64,000 nt of DNA from Halobacillus ihumii (GCF_902726645.1 NZ_CACVAO010000001.1:496001-560000); one strand, 5' to 3'. Shown: positions 38,949 through 48,700, numbered from the stretch's first letter. Notes: a model not told the origin generated them from the sequence alone. Translations and numbers: made by a program.

Positions 38949-40499
38949 TCAGTAATATTGCCATGCGTGCTCATATTTCTGAATGAGGTTAGGATCAATT
39001 AATGTATTAGGTTCTAATGAGACGATTTCCCCGTCCTTGTTTACAATTTCCCGATCTTCATCCTTTCCAAACACGGTCAGAGATTTTAATAAGTCACTTG
39101 TTAGAAATTCTGTTTCTTTAGTTATCTCAAGCTGACTTACATCAATAGGTTCACGACTTGCCATCACAAATCCCCAATCTCCGAAACTAGGAATCCCTAC
39201 ATGAAAGTTTTCAATATTCAGCCCTGTGGCAGCTACCGTTTCACTGATAGTCCAATAAACTTCTGTGGCAAACACAGGGCTCGTTGCCTGAATCATGGCT
39301 GCTCCGCCAGGCTCTAAGTGATTTCTAACAAGTGAATAGAATTCTCTTGTATATAGTTTATTGAGACTTTCGTTGTTTGGATCGGGTAAATCAATAATAA
39401 TCACATTATAAAACTGTTCTGCTTTTTCAAGAAACTGAAACGCATCTTTATTATGAACAGTAACTCTCTCATCGAGAAGTGACCCTTCATTTAATTTAAA
39501 TAAATGGTGGTTCGTCTTGGCCAGATTTGTAACCGCAGGATCGAGGTCCACGAGGGTAATCTCTTCAACATCCGAATACTCTAACAACTCGCGAGCGGCT
39601 AAACCATCACCGCCTCCAAGGACAAGCACCTCTTTGTGGCTTTCCGCCTGCGCCATCGGAAGATGAACGAGCGTTTCGTGATACCGGTGTTCATCGGAGG
39701 AACTAAACTGAAGTGACCCATTTAAATATAATCGTGTATCACCCTGTTCTTTAGTTAGAACGATTTTTTGATAAGCACTTTCTTCCATATAAATAATCGG
39801 ATCCTTGTAGAGTTTTTGTTCGAAGGAAAAAGCCATTTCTTCTCCGAAAAATAAACCTCCGACTAATAATACACCTATCACCACAGCCGCTGTGACATGA
39901 ATGGCCATTTTTTTTATTTCATAGCGAAACAGGTACAGGACAATAACAGCTACTCCAAGATTAATACAAGCGACGAAGAAAGCACTCTTCACCATCCCCA
40001 TTTGCGGCCGTAAATAAAAAGCGAACAACAATCCGCCAATTAACCCTCCGGCATAATCTGAGAATAAAACTCGCGCAGTACTCCTGCTTAGTTCCACACC
40101 AATTTCATTGGCTTTTCGAATCAAAATCGGCAATTCTACTCCGGTGAGCGCCCCGACCGTGAATGTGATTAAATATAGAAATAAGGCATCCGAACCTGCA
40201 GGAGCAAATGCAGTCATCCCAAACATCATAAAGCTTGAGAATCCACCGATTAAGGCAACCATAAATTCGATCCATACAAATGTGATGATCAATCGTTTCA
40301 TAACTTTCTCACTAAGACTGGCGCCAATCCCCATACCAGTTAAAAATAAACTTATCGTCAACGTATATTGTTTCACGCCATCTCCAAGTATGTATGATCC
40401 CAACGCTCCGAACAACACTTCAAAAATAATGCCACAAATCGAGACAATTCCAGAAGCCCAATAAATTACCCTGCTCTTTCTAACGGCTTCATTATTCAT
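38949..40499 (-). CDS. Membrane-bound aminopropyltransferase (spermidine synthase)-like protein
   Basis: The first 200 or so residues hold about seven hydrophobic segments; the C-terminal 300 form a spermidine-synthase-like Rossmann domain with VLVLGGGDGLAARELL, LVDLDP and IIIDLPDPNNESLNKLY. The catalytic aspartate of true SpeE is matched by DLPDPN. ATG at 40499 has TAGGAGTG 6 nt upstream (516 residues). In many bacteria such genes travel with DUF350 and PspA, as here, so an envelope role is likely. The substrate may not be putrescine. Confidence 0.85.
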   Translation of the reverse strand: MNNEAVRKSRVIYWASGIVSICGIIFEVLFGALGSYILGDGVKQYTLTISLFLTGMGIGASLSEKVMKRLIITFVWIEFMVALIGGFSSFMMFGMTAFAPAGSDALFLYLITFTVGALTGVELPILIRKANEIGVELSRSTARVLFSDYAGGLIGGLLFAFYLRPQMGMVKSAFFVACINLGVAVIVLYLFRYEIKKMAIHVTAAVVIGVLLVGGLFFGEEMAFSFEQKLYKDPIIYMEESAYQKIVLTKEQGDTRLYLNGSLQFSSSDEHRYHETLVHLPMAQAESHKEVLVLGGGDGLAARELLEYSDVEEITLVDLDPAVTNLAKTNHHLFKLNEGSLLDERVTVHNKDAFQFLEKAEQFYNVIIIDLPDPNNESLNKLYTREFYSLVRNHLEPGGAAMIQATSPVFATEVYWTISETVAATGLNIENFHVGIPSFGDWGFVMASREPIDVSQLEITKETEFLTSDLLKSLTVFGKDEDREIVNKDGEIVSLEPNTLIDPNLIQKYEHAWQYY

Positions 40500-40530
40500 T
40501 GTTTTCACTCCTACATCAAACAATCGCTTT

Positions 40531-40566
40531 TAAAAAGCCACTATGAATCAGTACTCCATAGCGGCT
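40531..40566 (-). terminator. Terminator after the DUF350 gene
   Basis: GAGCCGCTATG pairs with CATAGTGGCTT (one mismatch), followed by TTTTAAAAG on the minus strand. It sits 32 nt before the aminopropyltransferase-like gene, between two members of one cluster. Confidence 0.75.
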
Positions 40567-40609
40567 CAATAAACATTCTTTTTTGATTAAAAAGTTACAC
40601 TTGTGCTGC

Positions 40610-41005
40610 TTATGTAATGGAGGCGCCAATTACAAAAGCCAGCCCGATGGATACACCCATAGAAACAATTCCAACAGCTGTATTATTTTCCTTAAGCTTG
40701 GTTTCTACAGAAAACTTCCTCATAAATAATTCAAATAATAAATAAGTAGCCATTTGCAATACGACACCCACAGCTCCCCAAATCAAAGTATCCCATAACG
40801 TAAAGCTGTGATAAATGGCAAAAGATAAGATAATACAAATTCCAATAACCTTCCCTGAAATCGACATAGCGACAGCTTGATTTCCGTTACTTATTTCATC
40901 CCAATCCTTATATTGCTTCGTAAGCCATTCAAATATAAATAAACCAATCACGACAACAACAACGCCTAAAGCAAAATATCCTAATGTAGCTATAAATGGT
41001 CCCAT
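40610..41005 (-). CDS. DUF350 (YjfL-like) membrane protein
   Basis: 131 residues with four hydrophobic segments in two repeats, including polar residues inside the helices (GNQAVAMSISGKVIG and NNTAVGIVSMGVSIG), the DUF350/UPF0719 pattern. Related YjfL of E. coli is encoded with the PspA homologue YjfJ. Function unknown; association with PspA suggests membrane stress. ATG behind AAGGAGGG, 12 nt after the DUF4247 gene. Confidence 0.88.
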   Translation of the reverse strand: MGPFIATLGYFALGVVVVVIGLFIFEWLTKQYKDWDEISNGNQAVAMSISGKVIGICIILSFAIYHSFTLWDTLIWGAVGVVLQMATYLLFELFMRKFSVETKLKENNTAVGIVSMGVSIGLAFVIGASIT

Positions 41006-41017
41006 TCATTTCCCTCC

Positions 41018-41689
41018 TTATTTTCCTGCACCAGGTCCGCCCCCGCGGTTTGAAGAGCCGCGAAATGATCCGGGAGTTCCTGAGTTGTATCCTCCGTACG
41101 TGCTATAACCGCCGTAACAATTACCTGTAGACTTACAGGTTGATGCACGTTTCCTTGCCCAATCATCAGAATCGAGCATTCGATTCAATAAAGAATAGGC
41201 TAATAAACCTTGGAAAAAGCTCGGCGAATAATGGTTTCGTACAAATTCATCACTGGATAATTCAATTAAGACAAGATCAGGTTCCGCATCGCTTTCCTGC
41301 AAAATTACAAAGTTTTCAGGATAAACGAGTACTTGTTTCCCATTGTTTCGTTTGCTCATCTCTTCAGGTGAAATATTCTTTTGAAGGAGTTCAGCGACCT
41401 TTTGCATCGAAAGCTCCTGTGTCATATAAATTTCGGAAATTCCTCTGTCCGTCTTGACTGTATCAAGTAAAGGAAAACCCTGTCTGACTAATTCTTCAAT
41501 GGATGATGAATTAGAGTTATTGATGTTATCAATAATTTCACTTCGGGATGGTTCATCAGGCAGCTCTTCGTATGTATCTTCTGTATAAGAGCCGGAAATC
41601 CCTCTAGAACCATTATTATTTCCAAACATATTCATACCTAGTACCACCGCAATGATTACTACAATTATGACCCCGCCAAAACTTCTCAC
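41018..41689 (-). CDS. DUF4247 protein with glycine-rich tail
   Basis: An N-terminal membrane anchor (about 4-20, GGVIIVVIIAVVLGMNMFG) is followed by a polar linker, an alpha/beta domain (about 50-180), and a C-terminal low-complexity tail rich in Gly, Ser and Tyr. This fits DUF4247, found beside PspA and DUF350 genes in Bacillus. GTG at 41689 has GGGAGGGG 6 nt upstream; TTG two codons earlier is too close to it. Function unknown; probably outside the membrane. Confidence 0.8.
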   Translation of the reverse strand: MRSFGGVIIVVIIAVVLGMNMFGNNNGSRGISGSYTEDTYEELPDEPSRSEIIDNINNSNSSSIEELVRQGFPLLDTVKTDRGISEIYMTQELSMQKVAELLQKNISPEEMSKRNNGKQVLVYPENFVILQESDAEPDLVLIELSSDEFVRNHYSPSFFQGLLAYSLLNRMLDSDDWARKRASTCKSTGNCYGGYSTYGGYNSGTPGSFRGSSNRGGGPGAGK

Positions 41690-41709
41690 GTGCAACCCCT
41701 CCCTTCATC

Positions 41710-41745
41710 AAAAAAATACACGTGCCCGACGTAAAGTCAGGCACG
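41710..41745 (-). terminator. Hairpin terminator between pspA and DUF4247
   Basis: CGTGCCTGA and TCGGGCACG pair around 7 nt, followed on the minus strand by TGTATTTTTTT. It lies inside the presumed operon and should lower expression of the downstream genes. Confidence 0.78.
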
Positions 41746-41762
41746 ATTCAACTTCCTGCCAT

Positions 41763-42434
41763 TTACTCTTTATTCATTTTCTTTTTAAGGGCAGCTAATT
41801 CATCATCTACACTATTTTTATCATCTAAAGCATCGAATTCATCATCGAGGGAGCGATTAGATTTGGAAAGGTCCTCACTGGTCTCAGCTTCTGCTTCATA
41901 CTGCATGACTTTCTCTTCCATTCTCTCAACCCCTTGACGTGACTCATCACCGCCAATGCCTGACATGGTGCGGTTCATCTTTGTACGTGTTTTGGCTGAT
42001 TCCGCTCTTGCTTTAAGCGAATCCTTTTTCAACTTCATTTCCTGATATTCTTTCTTCATTTCATCAAGTTTTGTACGAAGATTATTCGAATCTTGCTCAG
42101 CACGTTCATGGGAAGCTTTAAATTGGTCAGCCTGTTCCTGATGATTATTTTTATCTTCGAGTGCACGGCGGGCTAAATCTTCGTTACCTGCTTCAATAGC
42201 TTTCTCAGCTTGTTTCATACGTTTATCACTTAATGCCTGTGAGTCATCATACTTACGTTTTAACATTTTTTCATTAGCGATTTGCTTTGCTACTGCACTT
42301 TCCGCATCACGGATGTCACTTTCCATATCTCTCATGAACTGTTCCAGCATTTTGACTGGATCTTCAGCTTTATCTAACATGGAATTAAGCTCGGCACCGA
42401 CAACGGTTTTGACACGACTAAAAAGTTTAAACAT
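41763..42434 (-). CDS. pspA: Phage-shock protein A (PspA/IM30 family)
   Basis: 223 residues, almost wholly coiled coil, with the N-terminal amphipathic helix FKLFSRVKTVVGAELNSMLD and the family block KMLEQFMRDMESDIRDAE. PspA oligomers coat damaged inner membrane and preserve the proton gradient. ATG behind AAGGAGG, 15 nt after the DUF4178 gene. Control by an ECF promoter upstream of the pair fits its known sigma-W control in B. subtilis. Confidence 0.96.
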   Translation of the reverse strand: MFKLFSRVKTVVGAELNSMLDKAEDPVKMLEQFMRDMESDIRDAESAVAKQIANEKMLKRKYDDSQALSDKRMKQAEKAIEAGNEDLARRALEDKNNHQEQADQFKASHERAEQDSNNLRTKLDEMKKEYQEMKLKKDSLKARAESAKTRTKMNRTMSGIGGDESRQGVERMEEKVMQYEAEAETSEDLSKSNRSLDDEFDALDDKNSVDDELAALKKKMNKE

Positions 42435-42449
42435 TTCATATCCTCCTTA

Positions 42450-42959
42450 TTATTTAGAACCTGCTATGATTTTTATTTCATAAGCTTCGATATCATATCC
42501 GTAGCTTACTTCAACTTCACTGCCCCACGATTCTAAAGACAGGTATGTTTCTTCATCCTCTGAAATGTACTCAGCATAACGAGTGGTCCGGCCATTGATA
42601 TTCTTGCTCCGGCCTTCCCCCGTCACATAGGCTTCACCCTCCTCATCCTTATGATAAGAAGTGCCTTCATATTCAATTTGCTTTGGAAAGGAATCCTGCG
42701 GAAGCTTAATTGTCTCATATATACCAAGTTCCAGTTCATCATCCATCTCAGCAGAAAGCCACTTTATATTAGTACCTTCCAGCAGCTGATAGGAATACCA
42801 TTCATAAGACCCATCACGGTAGGTAATTTTGCCAACCACTTCATAATCCACAAGGTCAAATGTAATGATATCTCCTACCTGAATATTAAGAACAGTTCTT
42901 TCCTTCACTTCAGGAGTTTCTGTTTTTTTATTGGAAAACAACCTTGAAAATAATCCCAA
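42450..42959 (-). CDS. DUF4178 protein, head of the pspA cluster
   Basis: 169 residues of mainly beta structure with no membrane segment; QVGDIITFDLVDYEVVGKITYRDGSYEWYSYQL is the DUF4178 type of pattern (abbreviated key residues: GD, W, Y). TTG at 42959 has GAGGTG 5 nt upstream. It is transcribed first, ahead of pspA. DUF4178 genes accompany PspA-like and DUF350 genes in several phyla, but no molecular role is known to me. Confidence 0.8.
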   Translation of the reverse strand: MGLFSRLFSNKKTETPEVKERTVLNIQVGDIITFDLVDYEVVGKITYRDGSYEWYSYQLLEGTNIKWLSAEMDDELELGIYETIKLPQDSFPKQIEYEGTSYHKDEEGEAYVTGEGRSKNINGRTTRYAEYISEDEETYLSLESWGSEVEVSYGYDIEAYEIKIIAGSK

Positions 42960-42998
42960 ATGCTCACCTCTCTTCAACTAAGACCTCGTACCTGTATG

Positions 42999-43025
42999 TA
43001 CGGGATAAACCCGTACTTGGTTTCA
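42999..43025 (-). promoter_or_regulatory. ECF-type (sigma-W-like) promoter of the pspA cluster
   Basis: TGAAAC (43025-43020), a 17-nt spacer and CGTA (43002-42999). This matches the -35/-10 of extracytoplasmic-function sigma factors; sigma-W prefers 16 nt, sigma-M or -X 17. A palindrome GTACGGGTTTATCCCGTAC fills most of the spacer and -10. The start would lie near 42990, about 30 nt before DUF4178. Confidence 0.6.
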
Positions 43026-43043
43026 TTTTATTATAACTTTTTA

Positions 43044-43078
43044 TAAAAAAACAGTAGAACGAAGGGAAGTCCTACTGT
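43044..43078 (-). terminator. Terminator after ald
   Basis: ACAGTAG pairs CTACTGT around 14 nt and is followed by TTTTTTA on the minus strand. Confidence 0.8.
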
Positions 43079-43086
43079 TTGACAAG

Positions 43087-44205
43087 TTATACTTTTAATA
43101 ATTCATTCGCACTAGCATAATCAAGGCCATGGGCTTCAGCTACTGCCTGATAAGTTACATAGCCATCGAGAGTATTGACTCCTTTAATAAGTGCTTCATT
43201 GTCCTTACTAGCCTGTTTATATCCTTTGTTGGCAAGCTGCAGAGCATACGGGACCGTCACGTTAGTCAAACCGATCGTTGAGGTTCGCGGAACTGCCCCA
43301 GGCATGTTAGCTACAGCGTAATGTAAGACGCCATGTTTTTCATATGTCGGGTCATCGTGGGTGGTAATTCGATCAGTTGTTTCAAAAATCCCCCCCTGAT
43401 CAATGGCAACATCCACAATGACTGATCCTTCCGGCATCGATTTCACCATTTCTTCTGTTACAAGCTTCGGCGCCTTCGCTCCCGGAATAAGAACAGCTCC
43501 GACAACTAAATCAGACTCTTCCAGTGCTTCTTGTATATTTAATGGATTGGACATCAAAGTATTAATGTCTGAACCGAAAATATCATCAAGCTGACGCAAA
43601 CGTTCAGGGTTCAGGTCGATGATCGTAACATCAGCCCCAAGTCCCATTGCAATTTTGGCTGCATTTGTTCCTACTACACCGCCGCCTATGATAGTTACTC
43701 TTCCTCTTCTCACTCCAGGAATCCCCCCGAGAAGGACACCTCTGCCGCCGTGAGACTTCTCTAAAAATTGTGCTCCGATTTGGGAAGCCATTCGTCCTGC
43801 CACTTCACTCATCGGCGTAAGCAATGGAAGTGAACCATTTGCTAGCTGTACCGTTTCGTAAGCAATAGCGACTACTTTACAATCGATCAAAGCTTTTGTT
43901 AATTCAGGTTCAGGAGCTAAGTGTAAATAAGTAAATAAGATAAGTCCCTCATAAAAGAAATCATATTCTTCAGGAAGCGGTTCTTTCACTTTCATAACCA
44001 TTTCCTGTCCCCATGCCTCTTTTGCAGTTGATACGATTGTAGCACCAGCTTCTTTGTATTGTTCATCTGTAAAACTTGAACCAACGCCTGCATTGGTTTC
44101 CACAAAAACCTGGTGGCCTGAATTTAATAAAGTGACCACTCCAGCTGGTGTCATGGCGACACGGTTTTCGTTGTTTTTCACTTCTCTGGGTACACCTATT
44201 TTCAC
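43087..44205 (-). CDS. ald: Alanine dehydrogenase
   Basis: Reversibly deaminates L-alanine to pyruvate with NAD. N-terminus [19 protein letters not shown], catalytic K74-type region [11 protein letters not shown], and the Rossmann motif [11 protein letters not shown] are present. 372 residues (Bacillus 378). GTG at 44205 follows GGAGGTCG by 7 nt; the frame is open 13 codons earlier but without a binding site. Confidence 0.97.
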   Translation of the reverse strand: MKIGVPREVKNNENRVAMTPAGVVTLLNSGHQVFVETNAGVGSSFTDEQYKEAGATIVSTAKEAWGQEMVMKVKEPLPEEYDFFYEGLILFTYLHLAPEPELTKALIDCKVVAIAYETVQLANGSLPLLTPMSEVAGRMASQIGAQFLEKSHGGRGVLLGGIPGVRRGRVTIIGGGVVGTNAAKIAMGLGADVTIIDLNPERLRQLDDIFGSDINTLMSNPLNIQEALEESDLVVGAVLIPGAKAPKLVTEEMVKSMPEGSVIVDVAIDQGGIFETTDRITTHDDPTYEKHGVLHYAVANMPGAVPRTSTIGLTNVTVPYALQLANKGYKQASKDNEALIKGVNTLDGYVTYQAVAEAHGLDYASANELLKV

Positions 44206-44372
44206 GAATACTCGACCTCCTACTTCGATTCGATCCAGGAGCATCCTTCCTGTCGAATTCAGCTATAACCTCATTTTTTACAAGTGAACAGAAGACTATT
44301 CTGTAAGCCCTTTCATTGTATCAAATTCGCGGACGAAACTATAGTCATTATCAATAAAGCGAAGTATTTCTT

Positions 44373-45131
44373 TCAGCGATATCGATTAATGACATCTAAT
44401 CCACCCGTGACTTCATAGATGGTCCCTGTTATCATATCGGACTGCTCTTCACATAGGAAACCGATCGTCCGAGCGATATCTTCACCGGTTCCAGGTCTGC
44501 CGATCGGTGTTTTATCATCTTTCTTTTTCTTGCCTTGTTCGATAGACGCTTCTTTCATTTCCCCGGTAATATTGCCTGGACACACCATGTTCGATGTAAT
44601 GCCATTTTCAGCTTCTTCAAAGGCGATCGTTTTCGTTAAAGACACTAAACCAACTTTGGCAGCAGCAAAGGCCGAGCGATAAATCCATCCTGATGAAGAT
44701 CCCGCTCCTTGAAAGCCATAGTTTATAATTCGTCCAAACGATTGTGTCCTCATAATCGGAATAATCTGTTTCAGCAAATAAAACGCAGCGTCAAGATTCC
44801 CCCTGATCATAGCGTTCCATTCGTCATCACTATAATCGGCCAATTTTTTCCTTTCAAAAATATAAGGTCCTGCATTATTGATTAGAAAATCTATCCTTCC
44901 AAAGCGGCTTACTGCTGAATTGACTAGTTGTTGTAAATCAGATTGAGAGGTAACGTCTACTTGGACCAATTGGATCCTATCTGTTATGTCGCTATATTGT
45001 TCCACAAGCTCTTTAGCTTTTCTTTCATCGGTTCGGTAGGTAACGGTAACCGAATGACCAGCTTTGAGAAATTGCTCGGTTACTTTCTTACCTAACCCTT
45101 TCGTACCTGCAGTAATGATTGCGTGGCGCAT
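44373..45131 (-). CDS. Short-chain dehydrogenase/reductase (YtkK-like)
   Basis: 252 residues with the SDR cofactor motif TAGTKGLGKK (about 8-17), NNAG (about 88-91) and a C-terminal region ending GLDVINRYR. The catalytic place expected as Y-x3-K reads YRSAFAAAKVG, which keeps the Tyr/Lys spacing only loosely. It resembles FabG-like oxidoreductases; the substrate is unknown. ATG behind AAGGGAG. Confidence 0.85.
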   Translation of the reverse strand: MRHAIITAGTKGLGKKVTEQFLKAGHSVTVTYRTDERKAKELVEQYSDITDRIQLVQVDVTSQSDLQQLVNSAVSRFGRIDFLINNAGPYIFERKKLADYSDDEWNAMIRGNLDAAFYLLKQIIPIMRTQSFGRIINYGFQGAGSSSGWIYRSAFAAAKVGLVSLTKTIAFEEAENGITSNMVCPGNITGEMKEASIEQGKKKKDDKTPIGRPGTGEDIARTIGFLCEEQSDMITGTIYEVTGGLDVINRYR

Positions 45132-45411
45132 ATGTATTCTCCCTTCTTTTCTCGGGTAATTATGGTCTATTTTTATGATAATAATACCATGTGGGAAGCA
45201 TTATTCTTTTGATTCTGGCTCCAGTTGTGAATATTAACTGTTATACATATACTGTACTACAAACAAAGATTAACGTTCAGCTCAAATGCCTCTATATGTA
45301 TATTTTGGGAAATTTCCTAATATGAGAAAAATTACGAATCGCTTTCATAAGTAAGCACTACCACAACTTTTGTCATGTTATAATAAAGGTAATTAAAGGA
45401 AGGGAGAGTTC

Positions 45412-45870
45412 ATGATGACATTTGAGTACAAAGATATCGTCGTCGCCGTTGATGGGTCTGAAACTGCGGAGGTAGCCTTTAATAAGGCCATCGATATCGC
45501 TAATCGGAATCAATCAAAGTTAATTCTTGCCCACATTGTTGACACCCGCGCGTTTTCAACTGTAGAGGCCTACGACCGTTCGCTCGCTATTCGTGCCGAG
45601 AAATACGCTACGGAGTTACTTGAGGATTACCGAAGCAAGGCAGAAGCCGCAGGTGTAACCAATGTAGTGATTGATATTGATTACGGCTCCCCTAAAGTGA
45701 AAATTGCAAAAGATGTCGCTCCTAAGCATCAAGCCGATTTAATCATTTGTGGGGCTACCGGCTTAAACGTCATGGAGCGCTTCTTTATCGGCAGTGTTTC
45801 CGAACATATAATAAGATATGCAAGCTGCGATGTACTCGTTGTACGTGAAGATGAAGCAGATGAGAACTAA
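45412..45870 (+). CDS. Universal stress protein (UspA family)
   Basis: 152 residues with the UspA fold: VVAVDGSETAEVAFNKA at the N-terminus and the ATP-binding GATGLNVMERFFIGSVSEHI near 115-134 (key residues G-x2-G-x9-G-S). It is on the plus strand with an extended -10 promoter (TGTTATAAT, ending at 45384). Two ATG codons follow each other; either may start. It may bind ATP; the stress that induces it is not shown by sequence. Confidence 0.94.
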   Translation: MMTFEYKDIVVAVDGSETAEVAFNKAIDIANRNQSKLILAHIVDTRAFSTVEAYDRSLAIRAEKYATELLEDYRSKAEAAGVTNVVIDIDYGSPKVKIAKDVAPKHQADLIICGATGLNVMERFFIGSVSEHIIRYASCDVLVVREDEADEN

Positions 45871-45885
45871 TTGAATAGGTCCCAC

Positions 45886-45933
45886 AAAACAGAGGATGTT
45901 CGATATATTTAGTCGATCATCCTCTGTTCTTTC
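45886..45933. terminator. Bidirectional terminator between usp and moaB
   Basis: ACAGAGGATG and CATCCTCTGT pair around about 18 nt; T runs follow on both sides of the convergent genes. Confidence 0.8.
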
Positions 45934-45962
45934 TTCCACTATGTTTATCTTTGTTCTTTCAT

Positions 45963-46475
45963 TCAGTAATCTTTCTGGACTTCTCTTACCACATGAGTAA
46001 TCTCAGGTAAAATCAGACGATCCATAGCTAGCTTCACTGCACCGCTCGAACCAGGAGTAGAAAAAACAGCTGTCCTATGAGTTACTCCGGCTGTTGCTCG
46101 AGATAAAAGCGCGGCCGAACCGATGTCCTCAGTAAAGCTGAGCATGCGAAATAACTCACCGAAGCCAGGAATTTCTTTGTCAAACATGGACGTCACGGTT
46201 TCGATCGTTACATCTCTCTTCGCAATCCCCGTACCCCCATTCGTTAACACGACATCAATCTCTTCATCCGTCACCCCTTGCTGCACTGCACTCCTTATAG
46301 CGTTTATCTCATCTTTGACTATTCGATAGTCGTTTATTTGATGGTTCGCAGCTTCGAGTTTATCTATCATTAATTGCCCGCTCTTATCCATTTTCTTCGT
46401 TCTTGTATCACTAATGGTAAGGACGCTGCAGCGAACTGTATGAGGTGCGCTTTGTTTATGTTGCTCCACTCCCAT
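45963..46475 (-). CDS. moaB: Molybdenum cofactor biosynthesis protein MoaB
   Basis: MoaB/MogA fold: adenylates molybdopterin before molybdenum insertion. Signatures: CSVLTISDTRT, VVLTNGGTGIAKRDVT and the serine-rich FSTPGSSGAVKLAM. 170 residues. No other moa genes are near, as in B. subtilis. It starts 4 nt downstream of the ecsC-like gene stop with AAGGAGG, so the two are probably co-transcribed. Confidence 0.95.
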   Translation of the reverse strand: MGVEQHKQSAPHTVRCSVLTISDTRTKKMDKSGQLMIDKLEAANHQINDYRIVKDEINAIRSAVQQGVTDEEIDVVLTNGGTGIAKRDVTIETVTSMFDKEIPGFGELFRMLSFTEDIGSAALLSRATAGVTHRTAVFSTPGSSGAVKLAMDRLILPEITHVVREVQKDY

Positions 46476-46478
46476 TTC

Positions 46479-47303
46479 CTATACCTCCTTCTCACTTAAT
46501 AAATGCCGGTACTGGTAAAATTTCATAGCAAATTCGGTCATTTGCTTCGTCAATTGGTAGTTAGAATAAGCACCTACCGCTACACTAATAAGAGGGATGC
46601 CCTGGGTTAGTTTTCTTTTGAACATGAGGATAAAGAGTGACTTGAACGCCTGCTTCATCGGCTGCTCAAACCACGTTTCGTCTGTAAGTTGATCCTCTCC
46701 TTCATACACATAGGAGTGCGGAGTCAGCTTAACTTCATCTATTAATTGATCCCATGCAGCTGCCTGGAGTCGCTTAGGAAGCATAGATGCATGAAATACT
46801 TTAAACGAAATCATCATCTCATAGGGATGATTCATTTCATGTCCAAATGTTAAACCAATTAACTGAACAGCCCGCAGATTCAATATAGTCATCAGCGGGA
46901 AGTCTATCCCAAGCAGCAGCCAGCCTCCCGTGCCAGTTAATCCGCCTTGGGCAAAAGAATACAAACGTCCTCTTGCTACCTGCTGATCTGCTATGTACGT
47001 TAACTGATTGACATCCAACTGCTTCATATCTTCAATATGAGTAACATTCGACTGAAAAACCCGACCAACCGTTAATATGCGTTCTCGTGCATCGTTTTGG
47101 AAGGCAGAACCCTGAAGGAAAGCGTGGGTATGGAATAACCAGCCATCCAGTTTTGAAAAGAACTTTTGTTTTATATCTGGATTGATGCGGCTGAAAGATT
47201 CACGGATCCAATCATCATACATCATCTCAAAGTCATTGGCTTGATAACTTGATTGGTGCTCTCGCCACATCTCAATACCTTCTAACACTGGTTTCTTTGT
47301 CAA
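46479..47303 (-). CDS. EcsC family protein
   Basis: About 274 residues with the EcsC-type pattern: GGLTGTGGWLLLGIDFPLMTILNLRAVQLIG (key: GG, D-x-P) around residues 120-150. It is linked to the EcsA/EcsB ABC exporter only by family name; no exporter gene is near. Possible starts are GTG 47312, GTG 47309 and TTG 47303; AAGGAG lies 9 nt before the TTG and touches the others, so TTG is preferred. Confidence 0.85.
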   Translation of the reverse strand: MTKKPVLEGIEMWREHQSSYQANDFEMMYDDWIRESFSRINPDIKQKFFSKLDGWLFHTHAFLQGSAFQNDARERILTVGRVFQSNVTHIEDMKQLDVNQLTYIADQQVARGRLYSFAQGGLTGTGGWLLLGIDFPLMTILNLRAVQLIGLTFGHEMNHPYEMMISFKVFHASMLPKRLQAAAWDQLIDEVKLTPHSYVYEGEDQLTDETWFEQPMKQAFKSLFILMFKRKLTQGIPLISVAVGAYSNYQLTKQMTEFAMKFYQYRHLLSEKEV

Positions 47304-47391
47304 AAACACCACTCCTTCAAAAACCTTTCATTAACTTAATTGTAGCTCGAATGGAAGAAAAAGAAAATGATTTGGAAGAGGTTATTTCTTC

Positions 47392-47424
47392 AAAAAAAAG
47401 AGCTAGACACAGGATGTCTAACTC
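47392..47424 (-). terminator. Terminator after ackA
   Basis: GAGTTAGACA pairs TGTCTAGCTC around a short loop, followed by TTTTTTTT on the minus strand. It stands between ackA and the ecsC-like gene. Confidence 0.85.
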
Positions 47425-47512
47425 ACAAGCTGTCGAGAAAGTCTCACCAGCTTCTTATTAAATTGTGTATTTCAAAATTAGAGAGAAAATTTTTATCTTT
47501 GAATTTCTTTAT

Positions 47513-48700
47513 TTATAATCCTTTTTCAACTGTATCGCGAGCAATCATAACTTCCTCATTTGTTGGAATGACCATTACTTTAACAGGAGAATGCGGATAA
47601 TTAACGAACGCTTCCTTCCCACGCACCTGGTTAAGTGAAGGATCCCAATACACACCCATAAACTCGAGACCTCGTAAAACGCGTTCACGAATGGAGGTAC
47701 TATTTTCCCCAACACCTGCTGTGAAGATAATTCCATCGATCCCATGCATGCGAGAAGCGTATGAACCGATGTACTTGTGAATACGGTTAGCAAAAACCTC
47801 CAGTGCAAGTTCAGCACGCTCATCACCCACTGAAGCTTTCTCCTCAATGTCACGTAAATCACTTGAGAATCCGGATAGAGCAAGCATTCCGCTTTCTTTA
47901 TTTAATACATTCATGACTTCGTTTGCTGATTTACCAGTTTTATCCATAATGAATGGAATTAAAGCTGGGTCAATATTTCCTGAACGAGTTCCCATCGTTA
48001 CACCGGCGAGCGGAGTAAATCCCATGGAAGTATCAATGGATTTGCCGCCTTCAATAGCTGCAATACTCGCTCCATTTCCAAGGTGACAGGAAAGCAGGCG
48101 AAGCTGCTCTACAGGGCGTCCCAGCATTTCCGCTGCACGCTCAGAAACATACTTATGCGATGTACCATGAAAGCCATACTTACGAATTCCATACTGCTCA
48201 TAATATTCATAAGGCAAGCTATATAAGTACGATTGTTCCGGCATCGTCTGATGAAAAGCTGTATCAAATACGGCTACGTGAGGAACATTTGGCATAATTT
48301 CCTTGAATGCTTGAATCCCGGTTAGGTTAGCAGGATTGTGCAACGGAGCAAGATCAGATACATCTTCGATTTCCTGAATGACTTCATCCGTAATCAAGAC
48401 AGAATCGCTAAACCGCTCGCCTCCATGTACGACTCGGTGTCCTACCCCATCAATCTCATCAAGTGATTGGATGATTCCGAGCCCTGTCAACTTAGCTAAA
48501 AGTAAAGAAACTGCCTTACTGTGGTCAGGAATTTCTGTTACAGTTTTATCTTTCTCACCATTATACTCTATAGTAAAAACAGCGTCATCTAGTCCGATCC
48601 GCTCTATAAGTCCCTTTGTCACGACAGTTTCATCAGGCATTTCAATCAATTGAAACTTTAAAGAAGAACTGCCCGCATTGATCGCAAGAATATTATTCAA
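47513..48700 (-). CDS. ackA: Acetate kinase
   Basis: Makes ATP and acetate from acetyl phosphate in overflow metabolism. The ASKHA-fold signatures are [14 protein letters not shown] at the N-terminus and [11 protein letters not shown] mid-protein, with FTAGVGENS near the end. 395 residues equals the Bacillus enzyme. ATG behind AAGGGGA. The upstream region has a CcpA activation site. Confidence 0.98.
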   Translation of the reverse strand: MNNILAINAGSSSLKFQLIEMPDETVVTKGLIERIGLDDAVFTIEYNGEKDKTVTEIPDHSKAVSLLLAKLTGLGIIQSLDEIDGVGHRVVHGGERFSDSVLITDEVIQEIEDVSDLAPLHNPANLTGIQAFKEIMPNVPHVAVFDTAFHQTMPEQSYLYSLPYEYYEQYGIRKYGFHGTSHKYVSERAAEMLGRPVEQLRLLSCHLGNGASIAAIEGGKSIDTSMGFTPLAGVTMGTRSGNIDPALIPFIMDKTGKSANEVMNVLNKESGMLALSGFSSDLRDIEEKASVGDERAELALEVFANRIHKYIGSYASRMHGIDGIIFTAGVGENSTSIRERVLRGLEFMGVYWDPSLNQVRGKEAFVNYPHSPVKVMVIPTNEEVMIARDTVEKGL

